Shown here one piece after another: positions 31,419-39,805 of a DNA stretch of 64,000 bases. How positions within the stretch are numbered: the first letter of the stretch is position 1; every line of letters begins with the position of its first letter. The notes beneath the pieces are model-generated. The model saw only the letters and a program-made list of their open reading frames with translations, was not told where the DNA came from and did no database searches. The DNA comes from an uncultured Muribaculaceae bacterium. Lineage in GTDB: Bacteria; Bacteroidota; Bacteroidia; Bacteroidales; Muribaculaceae. The translations under genes and the position numbers were made by a program. The stretch spans positions 11,149-75,148 of the forward strand of contig CAJTKG010000011.1 of assembly GCA_910576935.1 (NCBI GenBank), in the 5' to 3' direction.

Positions 31419-32501
31419 ATGTCTGCACGCAATGTAATGTCGAAGATGATACTGCTTCCGTGTTCCAAAATATACGGGGCGGTCACTTACATGCGTAATA
31501 AATTCTTTGACTGGGGCATACTCAAACAACATGAATTTGATGTGCCTGTCGTTGTCGTGGGTAATTTGGCGGTAGGCGGTACGGGTAAGACACCGCATGT
31601 CGAATTTATACTCAGCCAGCTCCGCTACAGTTTCCATATCGCTGTCCTCAGTCGTGGATACAAGAGACACACAAAAGGATTTGTCATGACATCAGACAAA
31701 TCGACACCGCGTGATGTCGGCGACGAAGCCTATCAGATCTATCAGAAATTTAACGGCGAGGTCGTTGTCGCCGTCTGCGAGGAACGTGTCGCCGGCATAA
31801 ACGAGTTGTTGCGACTCGACCCCAACATCAACCTCATTCTGCTTGACGATGCCTTTCAGCACCGATATGTCAAGCCCAAAGCGTCGATTCTTATCACCGA
31901 GTATAACCGCCCGGTTTTCGAAGACAGTATGTTGCCATATGGGCGTCTGCGTGAGTCAATAAGAGGGCTCAACAGAGCCGATATGGTCGTTGTGACCAAG
32001 TGTCCCGACACCATCAAGCAGCTTGATTTCAGAATTTATTCAAAGCATCTTGAACTATATCCCTTTCAAGAGCTTTTCTTCTCGAAATACTCATACAACA
32101 ATCCCGTGCCTCTCTTTCCCGACCGTGTAAAGGCCTTCCCTTATCTCGATTGGCTGCTTGAGACCGATACGCTTCTCGCTGTCGCCGGCATCGGTAACCC
32201 ACGGCCTTTTGTCAGATATCTCAAAAGCTTCAGAGCAAAAGTTAAAGTCAACGTTTTTCCCGACCATCACAATTATAATCGAAAAGACATTGAACTGCTG
32301 CTTGACAGATTTAACACAATGCGTGGAGAGCGTAAATACATCATCACAACCGAAAAGGATGCCGTCAGACTGATCTGTAATCCTTATTTCCCCCACGAGC
32401 TAAAACCATATATATTCTACCTGCCGGTCGAGGTCGAATTTATCAATCCGGCCGGACCTACGGCATTTGTCGACGCCTTGCGCAAACTTATAAGACAATG
32501 A
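31419..32501 (+). CDS. lpxK: Tetraacyldisaccharide 4'-kinase
   Basis: A 360-aa inner-membrane-associated kinase that phosphorylates the lipid A precursor at the 4' position. The Walker A-like motif GNLAVGGTGKTP and the segment LLDDAFQHR, with acidic residues for Mg-ATP, are seen. It starts 20 bases after sppA. There are further in-frame Met residues (codons 7, 10 and 25), so the exact start is uncertain by up to 24 residues. Confidence 0.94.
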   Translation: MSARNVMSKMILLPCSKIYGAVTYMRNKFFDWGILKQHEFDVPVVVVGNLAVGGTGKTPHVEFILSQLRYSFHIAVLSRGYKRHTKGFVMTSDKSTPRDVGDEAYQIYQKFNGEVVVAVCEERVAGINELLRLDPNINLILLDDAFQHRYVKPKASILITEYNRPVFEDSMLPYGRLRESIRGLNRADMVVVTKCPDTIKQLDFRIYSKHLELYPFQELFFSKYSYNNPVPLFPDRVKAFPYLDWLLETDTLLAVAGIGNPRPFVRYLKSFRAKVKVNVFPDHHNYNRKDIELLLDRFNTMRGERKYIITTEKDAVRLICNPYFPHELKPYIFYLPVEVEFINPAGPTAFVDALRKLIRQ

Positions 32502-32575
32502 ATCCGGCCCACAAACATTAGCCCGTCAAAAGACGTTTACATACTAACTGAAATAAAACAAATACAAACAAAATT

Positions 32576-33388
32576 ATGTTAGAAAAAATAAATCAGACAG
32601 CCGACTATCTGCGTTCAAAGGTCGCCGATATGCCTGAAACAGCGATAATCCTCGGCACCGGACTCGGAAGCCTCGTAGACCACATCACCGACAAACTTTA
32701 TATTCCCTATAAGGAAATACCCAATTTCCCCGTCTCGACAGTCGAGGGACACAGCGGCAACCTCATATTCGGTATGCTTGGCGGCAAACGTGTCATGGCT
32801 ATGCAGGGCCGTTTCCATTATTACGAAGGATATGATATGAAACAGGTGACATTCCCTGTCAGAGTCATGCAGGTACTCGGTGTAAAGACTCTTCTCGTCT
32901 CAAATGCCGCCGGTGGCATGAACAAAGAGTTTAAAGTCGGCGACGTGATGGTTATCACCGACCATATAAACCTCTTCCCGGAAAACCCGCTCAGAGGCAA
33001 GAACTATGAAGAGTGGGGACCTCGTTTCCCGGCGATGACCGAAGCTTATTCCAAGAAACTGGTCGCCCTTGCCGACAAAATAGGTCAGGAACAGGGCCTG
33101 CGTCTTATGCACGGTGTATATGTCGGAACCCCCGGCCCCACATTCGAGACTCCCGCAGAGTATGAATATTTCAGAGTTATCGGCGGTGATGCTGTAGGCA
33201 TGTCGACAGTTCCCGAAGTAATTGTCGCCAACCATGGCGGCATGACCGTTTTCGGCTTGTCAGTGATTACCGACCTCGGCGGCAAGGACATCACAGACGT
33301 CCCGAGCCACGAGGAAGTTCAGTTGGCCGCTGTCAAGGCTCAGCCCACAGTGGTGGCTTTGATGAAGACACTTGTCGAGCGTTTATAA
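32576..33388 (+). CDS. punA: Purine nucleoside phosphorylase (inosine/guanosine type)
   Basis: A 270-aa phosphorylase of the trimeric PNP family, which splits inosine or guanosine with phosphate in purine salvage. Motifs: GTGLGSLVD (phosphate Ser region), EGHSGNL, MQGRFHYYEGYD, VSNAAGGMN and GVYVGTPGPTFETPAEYE. Length is typical. It is the third gene in the sppA-lpxK-punA-thiL run, with 74 bases after lpxK. Confidence 0.95.
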   Translation: MLEKINQTADYLRSKVADMPETAIILGTGLGSLVDHITDKLYIPYKEIPNFPVSTVEGHSGNLIFGMLGGKRVMAMQGRFHYYEGYDMKQVTFPVRVMQVLGVKTLLVSNAAGGMNKEFKVGDVMVITDHINLFPENPLRGKNYEEWGPRFPAMTEAYSKKLVALADKIGQEQGLRLMHGVYVGTPGPTFETPAEYEYFRVIGGDAVGMSTVPEVIVANHGGMTVFGLSVITDLGGKDITDVPSHEEVQLAAVKAQPTVVALMKTLVERL

Positions 33389-33449
33389 GACATAACAATA
33401 AGAGCCGGCTTGACTATTAGTGTCGGGTCGGCTCTGATAATATACAAAA

Positions 33450-34487
33450 ATGGAAGACAAACAGACTGAAATATCAACCCTTGGCGAGTTTGGACTCATT
33501 GACCGTCTGACAAAAGATATCGAACTGACAAACACCTCGTCTAAAAAAGGTGTCGGCGATGATGCCGCCGTACTCGAATACAACGATACCGAAGTGCTTG
33601 TCACAACCGATCTGCTTCTCGAAAACGTTCACTTCGACTTGACATACGTGCCTCTGAAACATCTGGGTTATAAAGCGGCCATAGTCAACATCTCGGATAT
33701 ATGTGCCATGAACGGCACACCGCGTCAGCTGACAGTCTCGCTTGGCATATCGAAACGTTTCACCGTCGAACACATCGAACAACTCTATTCGGGCATAAAG
33801 GTCGCCTGCAAACTCTATGGCGTCGATGTCATAGGTGGCGACACCTGTGCCTCTCATCAGGGTCTGGTGATATCGATAACATGTATCGGAGATGCACCCA
33901 AAGACAAAATCGTCTACCGCGACGGAGCGCATGACACCGATCTGATATGTGTATCGGGAAATCTCGGAGCCGCATATATGGGACTCCAGTTGCTCGAACG
34001 CGAGAAGGTCGCGTCAGCCGGACGCGCCGATTTCGAACCTGATTTCGCAGGTAAGGAATATCTCGTAGAGCGTCAGCTCAAACCCGAAGCCCGAAAAGAC
34101 ATAATCGAAGAACTCGCCGCCGCGGGTATAAAACCCACGGCTATGATGGATATAAGCGACGGCCTTTCGTCTGAATTGCTCCATATATGCAAACAGAGCA
34201 ACGTAGGTTGCCGCATATATGAAGACCGTATTCCTATCGACTACCAGACTGCTGTCATGGCCGAAGAACTCAACATGAACCTCGTTACAGCTGCCCTTAA
34301 CGGTGGTGAGGATTATGAACTGCTCTTCACCGTACCGCTGACCGACCACGAGAAAGTGTCGAAACTTAAAGACGTCAAGACCATCGGATATATAACACGC
34401 CCCGAGCTCGGTTGCGCCATGATTACTCGTGACGACAATGAAATCACCCTCAGGGCTCAAGGCTGGAATCCGCTTGCCGAAAACTGA
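33450..34487 (+). CDS. thiL: Thiamine-monophosphate kinase
   Basis: A 345-aa PurM-fold kinase that makes thiamine diphosphate from the monophosphate. Visible motifs: GVGDDAAVL, TTDLLLENVHFD, GGDTCAS and MDISDGLSSEL, which bind Mg-ATP. It ends the sppA-lpxK-punA-thiL run; 61 bases separate it from punA. No TPP riboswitch is seen upstream. Confidence 0.95.
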   Translation: MEDKQTEISTLGEFGLIDRLTKDIELTNTSSKKGVGDDAAVLEYNDTEVLVTTDLLLENVHFDLTYVPLKHLGYKAAIVNISDICAMNGTPRQLTVSLGISKRFTVEHIEQLYSGIKVACKLYGVDVIGGDTCASHQGLVISITCIGDAPKDKIVYRDGAHDTDLICVSGNLGAAYMGLQLLEREKVASAGRADFEPDFAGKEYLVERQLKPEARKDIIEELAAAGIKPTAMMDISDGLSSELLHICKQSNVGCRIYEDRIPIDYQTAVMAEELNMNLVTAALNGGEDYELLFTVPLTDHEKVSKLKDVKTIGYITRPELGCAMITRDDNEITLRAQGWNPLAEN

Positions 34488-34504
34488 TGCGTGTGCTAAA
34501 AATG

Positions 34505-34536
34505 TTTGGTGATTGACAATAATATGTTTAAATTTG
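34505..34536 (+). promoter_or_regulatory. Promoter of the nusB-yajC-ybbR-coaE operon
   Basis: TTTG (34505-34508), 20 bp, TAAATTTG (34529-34536): an exact Bacteroidota promoter. Expected start near 34543, about 25 nt before nusB. Confidence 0.75.
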
Positions 34537-34568
34537 CAGCGTAAAAACATAGAACATTAAACAACGTC

Positions 34569-35987
34569 ATGATCAATCGCATACTAATCAGAACTAAAGT
34601 CGTGCAGATGCTTTATTCTTATCTTCTGACACGCAGTGAGTTTAGAATAGATTCAGCCCCTGAAAACGGGTCAAAAGACAGAAGATATGCATATGCGGTT
34701 TATTCAGATCTTTTGATTCTGATACAGGAGCTGTCGGGTTGTCGCATCGCCCGCAACACAAAACAGCCCCGGGTTGACGTAGATCCAAAACTTGCAAGAA
34801 ACAGAGTAGGCAAGGCTCTTGCCGATAATGACACAGTCAAACAGATGATATTGCGGGATGCTATCTCAATATCGAAGTTTAACTCATTGTTACAACCGCT
34901 TTTAGATCGCATTACCGATTCTGTGGCATTTCGCGATTACAAAAAGATCAAAGCGCCTACACTTGCCGACGATGTCAGATTTTGGCTCACAATTTTGTCT
35001 ACCGTAATAGCCAAAGACGATGCCTTCAAGGCTCTGATGCACGAAGACGTCGAATTCACTACCGTCGGCTTCAATGCAGGCATAAGAGAAATGGCTGATA
35101 CACTCACCTCATATCAAGACAGCCGTCTTGCCTACATAAATGCAGGCAAAGAATTAAAAGCGTCACTTGATAAGGCCTATGAGCTTTACAACAGCCTTTT
35201 CGTGCTGATGATTGAGTTAACAAACGAGCAGTACACACGACTCGAAAATGCAAAGACAAAACACCTTGCGACCCCTGAAGAACTGAATCCAAACATGCGT
35301 TTCGCCGAAAACATGTTTATAGAGCGTCTGCGCGAAAACGAAAGTCTTCAGGCATATCTGTCAGCCAACCCCGTGTCGTGGGAAAGCAATCCGGCGCTCA
35401 TCCGATCACTCCTCGACAGCATCATCAGCTCTCAACTTTATGCCGACTACATGGCACAGCCGACGACCGATTATGCAACCGACTGCGAATTCTGGCGTTC
35501 GGTCGTCAAGAACATCATCCTGCCGAGCGATGACCTCGCTGAAGCACTTGAATCTATGTCGATCTATTGGAACGACGACCTGCAGATAATGGGCACGTTT
35601 GTCCTCAAGACCATCAAACAGTTTGCGTCATCGCCCGAAAAACAGATAAATCTTCTCCCCGAATATAAAGACGACGAAGACGAGAATTTCGGCCCCGATC
35701 TCTTCAGGCTCGCAGTCGAAAACCGTGAGACATACCGCGAATACATCGACCGCTTCATCAATGCCTCACAGTGGGATCCCGAGCGTCTCGCCTTCATGGA
35801 CATCGTCGTGATGACAGCGGCTATAGCCGAGTTTATCAACTATCCGGCAATACCTGTCCCTGTGACAATGAACGAATATGTCGAGATTGCAAACTGCTAC
35901 AGTACAAATAAAAGCGGCCAGTTTGTAAACGGCATACTCTTTTCGGTTGTTAATTATCTTAAGACCGAAGGCTTAATAATGAAATAA
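34569..35987 (+). CDS. nusB: NusB with long, apparently duplicated N-terminal extension
   Basis: A 472-aa protein whose C-terminal part (about 350-472, MDIVVMTAAIAEFINYPAIP, NEYVEIANCYSTNKSGQFVNGIL) is the NusB RNA-binding fold of transcription antitermination complexes. Bacteroidota NusB has an N-terminal extension and is near 310 aa; this one is about 160 aa longer. Residues 37-180 and 199-350 look like two copies of that extension: AYAVYSDLLILIQELSG against AYELYNSLFVLMIELTN, a matching long Asp/Leu-rich helix region and a matching FWL/FWR segment. It opens the nusB-yajC-ybbR-coaE operon and has its own promoter. Confidence 0.88.
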   Translation: MINRILIRTKVVQMLYSYLLTRSEFRIDSAPENGSKDRRYAYAVYSDLLILIQELSGCRIARNTKQPRVDVDPKLARNRVGKALADNDTVKQMILRDAISISKFNSLLQPLLDRITDSVAFRDYKKIKAPTLADDVRFWLTILSTVIAKDDAFKALMHEDVEFTTVGFNAGIREMADTLTSYQDSRLAYINAGKELKASLDKAYELYNSLFVLMIELTNEQYTRLENAKTKHLATPEELNPNMRFAENMFIERLRENESLQAYLSANPVSWESNPALIRSLLDSIISSQLYADYMAQPTTDYATDCEFWRSVVKNIILPSDDLAEALESMSIYWNDDLQIMGTFVLKTIKQFASSPEKQINLLPEYKDDEDENFGPDLFRLAVENRETYREYIDRFINASQWDPERLAFMDIVVMTAAIAEFINYPAIPVPVTMNEYVEIANCYSTNKSGQFVNGILFSVVNYLKTEGLIMK

Positions 35988-36011
35988 TAATTATAAAAAT
36001 ACGATAAAACG

Positions 36012-36347
36012 ATGGAACTCAACTCAATCCTTCTTCAAAATGCTCAAGGCGGCAGTGGCCTCTCATCAATCATCATGATTGTTGCCCTGTTTGCAATCTT
36101 CTATTTCTTTATGATTCGTCCACAGCAGAAACGTCAGAAAAAAATAAAAGAATTCCGTGAATCGCTCGGCAAAGGCGACAATGTCGTTACCGCAGGCGGC
36201 ATCCACGGCAAGATCCGCGACATCAAAGAAGACTCATTCATTGTCGAGATTGCCGACGGCGTACGCATCCGCATCGACAAAGGATCGGTATATCCTTCAG
36301 CCACCGAAGCCAACCAGAGCGCTCAGGAAAACGCTGATAAAAAATAA
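36012..36347 (+). CDS. yajC: Preprotein translocase subunit YajC
   Basis: A 111-aa single-pass inner-membrane protein (helix about 18-38) with the family motif FFMIRPQQKRQKKIKEF and the cytoplasmic motif GDNVVTAGGIHGKI. YajC associates with SecDF of the Sec translocon. It is second in the nusB operon, 24 bases after nusB. Confidence 0.96.
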   Translation: MELNSILLQNAQGGSGLSSIIMIVALFAIFYFFMIRPQQKRQKKIKEFRESLGKGDNVVTAGGIHGKIRDIKEDSFIVEIADGVRIRIDKGSVYPSATEANQSAQENADKK

Positions 36348-36368
36348 CGCAACCGGCTCTCTCGGTCT

Positions 36369-37346
36369 ATGGGACTGTCGGCCCGCATAAAACATCTGTA
36401 CAAAAACACAACAGACCTCGTCCGCTCTCAGCGCGGGCGTCATGTCGTTGTGTTTTTGATTTTTTTAGTCATATCGGCGATACTGTGGTGTGTCTTGACG
36501 CTCAACGAAGAACAGCAATACGACCTGCGTATGCCCGTGCGACTCGAAAACCTTCCCGACAGCGTCACCGTGATATCGACACCGCCGGCATTTATGAGTG
36601 TCAGCGCCAAAGGCAAAGGCACACAATTGTTCAAACACTCGCTTGGCCGTGCGCCAAAGTTTGGCATAGATTTCAGACTCTATCGCAACCGCAATTCCAT
36701 CAGGCTTGGCGACGCCGACCTCAAAGCTATCGCGAGATCTGCTCTCGGAGGCGCTACAGTGCAACTCGTATCGCCCGATTCGATCAATTTGTTCTTTACG
36801 ACAAAAAAACCTCTCTGCCGCCCTGTCTCCATCAACTACAAGATATCTCCCGGTCCTCAGTCGACAATCGTTGGCGTCCCGCATCCATCGGTCGATACCG
36901 TCAAAGTCTACTATGTATCACAGATGCCCTACAATGTAAAATCGATTTCGACCGAGCCGATTCATCTATCAGACCTCGGAGCGACAACAACAGTCAGAGC
37001 CAAACTGATAGCTCCGCACAATTGCCGTGTGATTCCCGACAGCATCGACGTCACCGTCGATATCGAGCCGCTGATCATGAAGACAAGGCGAGTCGTAATC
37101 GAGCCTGTAAATGTTCCGGCAGATATGAAACTGATTACATTCCCGGCGCAGATCGACGTGATCTACATGGTACCCATGAGCATTTACCGCACAACAGACC
37201 CCCATTTCAGAGTCACGGCTGATTACCGCTCGATAAATGTCAGCCGCTCGCGTAAAGTCAGGCTCAGACTCCACGATGTACCGTCAGAACTTGTCAATGT
37301 CCATCTCTCGGCCGACAGTGCCGAATATATAATCGAAAGGTTATGA
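36369..37346 (+). CDS. YbbR-like domain protein
   Basis: A 325-aa protein with an N-terminal membrane helix (about 24-44) and repeated YbbR-type beta-domains of about 80 residues on the outer face. YbbR proteins are involved in envelope processes and, in Firmicutes (CdaR), control cyclic-di-AMP synthesis; no CdaA partner is seen here. It overlaps coaE by four bases and is 21 bases after yajC, a conserved Bacteroidota arrangement. Confidence 0.88.
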   Translation: MGLSARIKHLYKNTTDLVRSQRGRHVVVFLIFLVISAILWCVLTLNEEQQYDLRMPVRLENLPDSVTVISTPPAFMSVSAKGKGTQLFKHSLGRAPKFGIDFRLYRNRNSIRLGDADLKAIARSALGGATVQLVSPDSINLFFTTKKPLCRPVSINYKISPGPQSTIVGVPHPSVDTVKVYYVSQMPYNVKSISTEPIHLSDLGATTTVRAKLIAPHNCRVIPDSIDVTVDIEPLIMKTRRVVIEPVNVPADMKLITFPAQIDVIYMVPMSIYRTTDPHFRVTADYRSINVSRSRKVRLRLHDVPSELVNVHLSADSAEYIIERL

Positions 37347-37918
37347 AGACAATTGCTGTCACCGGTGGCATAGGCGCCGGAAAATCCGTAGTAAGTACCG
37401 TTTTACGTCTGATGGGCTACTACGTATTCGACTGCGATGCCGAAGCCAAGAATATTATGGACAACAGCGATGTCATCAAAGCGGAGCTTATATCACGTAT
37501 TCACGACAAAGCGGTTGTCAACGGCATCATCGACCGACGCCTGATTGCCGAAATCGTATTTAATGATGCGTCAAAACTGAAAAAACTTAACGCCATCATC
37601 CATGAAGCCGTCAGGACAAAGCTCGCTCAGGTCATAGCCGACAAGTCGCATACAGACGACCGCATCTTTGTCGAGACCGCGATTCTGTATCAGAGCGGCC
37701 TTGACCGCATGGTCGACGAAGTCTGGAACGTCATTGCCGAAGACGACATCAGAATAGAACGGGTAATCAGGCGCAATGCCGTCTCGCGTGACGAGGTTAT
37801 TGCTCGCATAGAATCGCAGCGCTTTACATCCGACTACCCTCATCCCAATGTCCATGAAATAAATAATGACGGCCTTACAGCCGTCATTCCACAGATATTG
37901 AATCTTTTGAGAAAATAA
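37343..37918 (+). CDS. coaE: Dephospho-CoA kinase
   Basis: A 191-aa P-loop kinase for the last step of coenzyme A synthesis. The Walker A motif is TGGIGAGKSVV and the dephospho-CoA-binding region follows (FDCDAEAKNIM). The start ATG overlaps the ybbR stop. It is the last gene in the operon and is directly convergent with the nitrilase gene (stop to stop, no gap). Confidence 0.95.
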   Translation: MKTIAVTGGIGAGKSVVSTVLRLMGYYVFDCDAEAKNIMDNSDVIKAELISRIHDKAVVNGIIDRRLIAEIVFNDASKLKKLNAIIHEAVRTKLAQVIADKSHTDDRIFVETAILYQSGLDRMVDEVWNVIAEDDIRIERVIRRNAVSRDEVIARIESQRFTSDYPHPNVHEINNDGLTAVIPQILNLLRK

Positions 37919-38716
37919 TCACAACGTGAGGTTAAACAGGTCGCTGTCATTCCATACAGGAAAATCCTCGCGAAACCTGTTCAGCTTGTCTTTGTCAAGA
38001 ACGGCAGAGACAATTTTATTTTTGTCATCAGTCTCGGCGATGGCTCTGCCGAGATAGTCATAGGCAAACGATAGTTTGTCATAGTCGCCGAAACTATCAC
38101 TGCCGCCGCGGTTGGCACCGATTACATACGACTGGTTCTCGATAGCTCGTGCGATGAGAAGATGCTTCCATGCATAGCCCCTTGCTTGTGGCCAGTTGGC
38201 CGTAACAATCATCAGGTCATAACGGTTACCGGTGTTTCGACACCAAACCGGAAACCTCAGGTCATAGCAGACGACCGGCATTATATTCCATCCCCTGAAA
38301 CGAACCACCGGAGGCATTGTCATCCCCCGGTTCAGCATCGACGCCTCGGCGCTGATCTTGAAAAGATGGCGTTTGTCATAAAACGTTTCCTCACCCGAAG
38401 GCTCGATGAAAAAACCGCGGTTATACATGCTTGTCGCCGTACGCGCGAGAAAACTGCCGGCCACCGCCACATTATATCTCTCCGCCAGACGCCTGAGTTC
38501 TGCCACCGTATCACCCGAATTCGGCTCCGCCATATCTGCCATCTTGCCTCGGTCCGAAACGAAACCGGTCGAGAATAGCTCGGGTAATATCACAAGGTCA
38601 GTGTTGATGTCGATTTGCGACATCAGCCTTTCGACAGTTGTGAAATTGGCTTTTTTATCGCCGGCGATGATGCCGACAGGCAGTACTGCTGTTTTTAGAA
38701 TTGAATTGAAAATCAT
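37919..38716 (-). CDS. Carbon-nitrogen hydrolase (omega-amidase-like)
   Basis: A 265-aa nitrilase-superfamily hydrolase. The Glu-Lys-Cys triad is visible: LPELFSTGF (Glu), YDKRHLF (Lys) and PVVCYDLRFPVW (Cys). The sequence is nearest in type to YafV/NIT2 omega-amidases, which hydrolyse 2-oxoglutaramate or 2-oxosuccinamate. It starts within the terminal repeat of the element at 38715. Confidence 0.88.
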   Translation of the reverse strand: MIFNSILKTAVLPVGIIAGDKKANFTTVERLMSQIDINTDLVILPELFSTGFVSDRGKMADMAEPNSGDTVAELRRLAERYNVAVAGSFLARTATSMYNRGFFIEPSGEETFYDKRHLFKISAEASMLNRGMTMPPVVRFRGWNIMPVVCYDLRFPVWCRNTGNRYDLMIVTANWPQARGYAWKHLLIARAIENQSYVIGANRGGSDSFGDYDKLSFAYDYLGRAIAETDDKNKIVSAVLDKDKLNRFREDFPVWNDSDLFNLTL

Positions 38717-38897
38717 AAGTAAGCGGACAAATTAAACATATGGAATGAACCCGGGATTTTCGCGAGTTGCAGAAGGAGCAATGCGGGCATTGCGACTGAT
38801 AAAACTCGCGAAAAGCGCCGAAAAAGACAAGTTCAGGCTATATGAGATGAAATTTTTTAATTTACTTATTATCATTTTAATTTGATTACTTACTTAT
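38715..38897. repeat. MITE-like palindromic element, long copy
   Basis: The intergenic space between the acyltransferase and the nitrilase is a 183-bp element with terminal inverted repeats (38715-38733 and 38879-38897, 14 of 19 bases paired). Inside is a further inverted pair of 11 bp (TTTTCGCGAGT with ACTCGCGAAAA) and a small hairpin (GCAATGC, GCATTGC). A shorter copy sits at 60661-60736: 36 bases (38725-38760 and 60669-60704) match with one mismatch, and GATTACTTACTT is also shared. Confidence 0.6.
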
Positions 38898-39436
38898 CAG
38901 TCTGCACAGAATTTATCGGGATATTTGCCGGTAAATTGTCGGTAATAACTCTTTATTTCAGCCATATCACGCTCATTGTCATTGCTCGGAGTGAAAGTTT
39001 TGGTAATTGTGATTTCCTTTTTCTTGAAATCGATCGCTCCGAGTACGATAGGCACTCCGGCCTCACGGGCTATGTTAAGGAATCCGGTATGCCACTTCGC
39101 GACGCGGCTGCGTGTGCCTTCGGGTGTGATTGCCAGTTGCATTCTGTCGGTGTTGTTGAAACGTCTGATAATTGTCTCCACAAGCGAACCGCCCCTGACG
39201 CGTGGCACAGGTATACCGCCTATGGCCTTGAATACCGGTCCCAGCGGCCAGAAAAACCAGGCCTCCTTCATCAGGAAGCCCGCTTTTCTGCCGACGGCGG
39301 CATAAGCGAGTTTGCCGAGTATAAAATCCCAATTGCTCGTATGTGGCGCGACACAGATGATACATTTGGGATAGTCGGGTACTGTGATATCAAGCTTCCA
39401 CCCGGCAAGTTTCAGTATAAATGCCGCCAAATTCAT
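38897..39436 (-). CDS. 1-acyl-sn-glycerol-3-phosphate acyltransferase-like protein
   Basis: A 179-aa PlsC-type acyltransferase. The catalytic block is seen as APHTSNWDFI (an HX4D variant, His and Asp) and the acyl-acceptor block as PEGTRSR. It is short, lacking the second membrane helix of typical PlsC; the family also includes short lysophospholipid acyltransferases. Its start overlaps the stop of the upstream 113-aa gene (TAATG). It ends inside the MITE-like element. Confidence 0.85.
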   Translation of the reverse strand: MNLAAFILKLAGWKLDITVPDYPKCIICVAPHTSNWDFILGKLAYAAVGRKAGFLMKEAWFFWPLGPVFKAIGGIPVPRVRGGSLVETIIRRFNNTDRMQLAITPEGTRSRVAKWHTGFLNIAREAGVPIVLGAIDFKKKEITITKTFTPSNDNERDMAEIKSYYRQFTGKYPDKFCAD

Positions 39437-39777
39437 TATTCAGTCTTGGTTTTGCCGGGAAGTGCGGCGTTCATCTCTTTGACGATCTCGACAACACCGT
39501 CGTTGAATGATGTGATGAGTTTATTGAACGCAGCGCGAAAATACGCAGCTTTGGCCTTGTTGTATGCAGCTTCGTTATCAAAATCTTTGCGAGCCTTGTC
39601 AAAAGAGAAACTGCATTTCGAGATTGAATCGGTCTGAAGAGACGCGATGTCGTTTACTATCTTATAAGCCTTCTCACGGTCGAAATCGTTGATTGCGTGT
39701 GAAGCGATCAGTATTTCTGCTGCGAGATCACCACATGTGTAGTGTACTGTTTTTTTTACTTTGCGTATACTTGCCAT
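39436..39777 (-). CDS. Conserved-looking helical protein of unknown function
   Basis: A 113-aa basic, all-helical protein without signal peptide. It overlaps the acyltransferase start by one base (TAATG), which implies translational coupling, and follows thrC by 28 bases on the same strand. I do not recognise a family; by composition a small soluble protein. Confidence 0.6.
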   Translation of the reverse strand: MASIRKVKKTVHYTCGDLAAEILIASHAINDFDREKAYKIVNDIASLQTDSISKCSFSFDKARKDFDNEAAYNKAKAAYFRAAFNKLITSFNDGVVEIVKEMNAALPGKTKTE

Positions 39778-39805
39778 AATTTATAAAATAAAAATAATTG
39801 GATTA

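Noticed and set aside
33389..33449. TPP riboswitch upstream of thiL
   Set aside because: The gap is only 61 bases and holds no TPP aptamer signature; thiL is in a constitutive-looking run.
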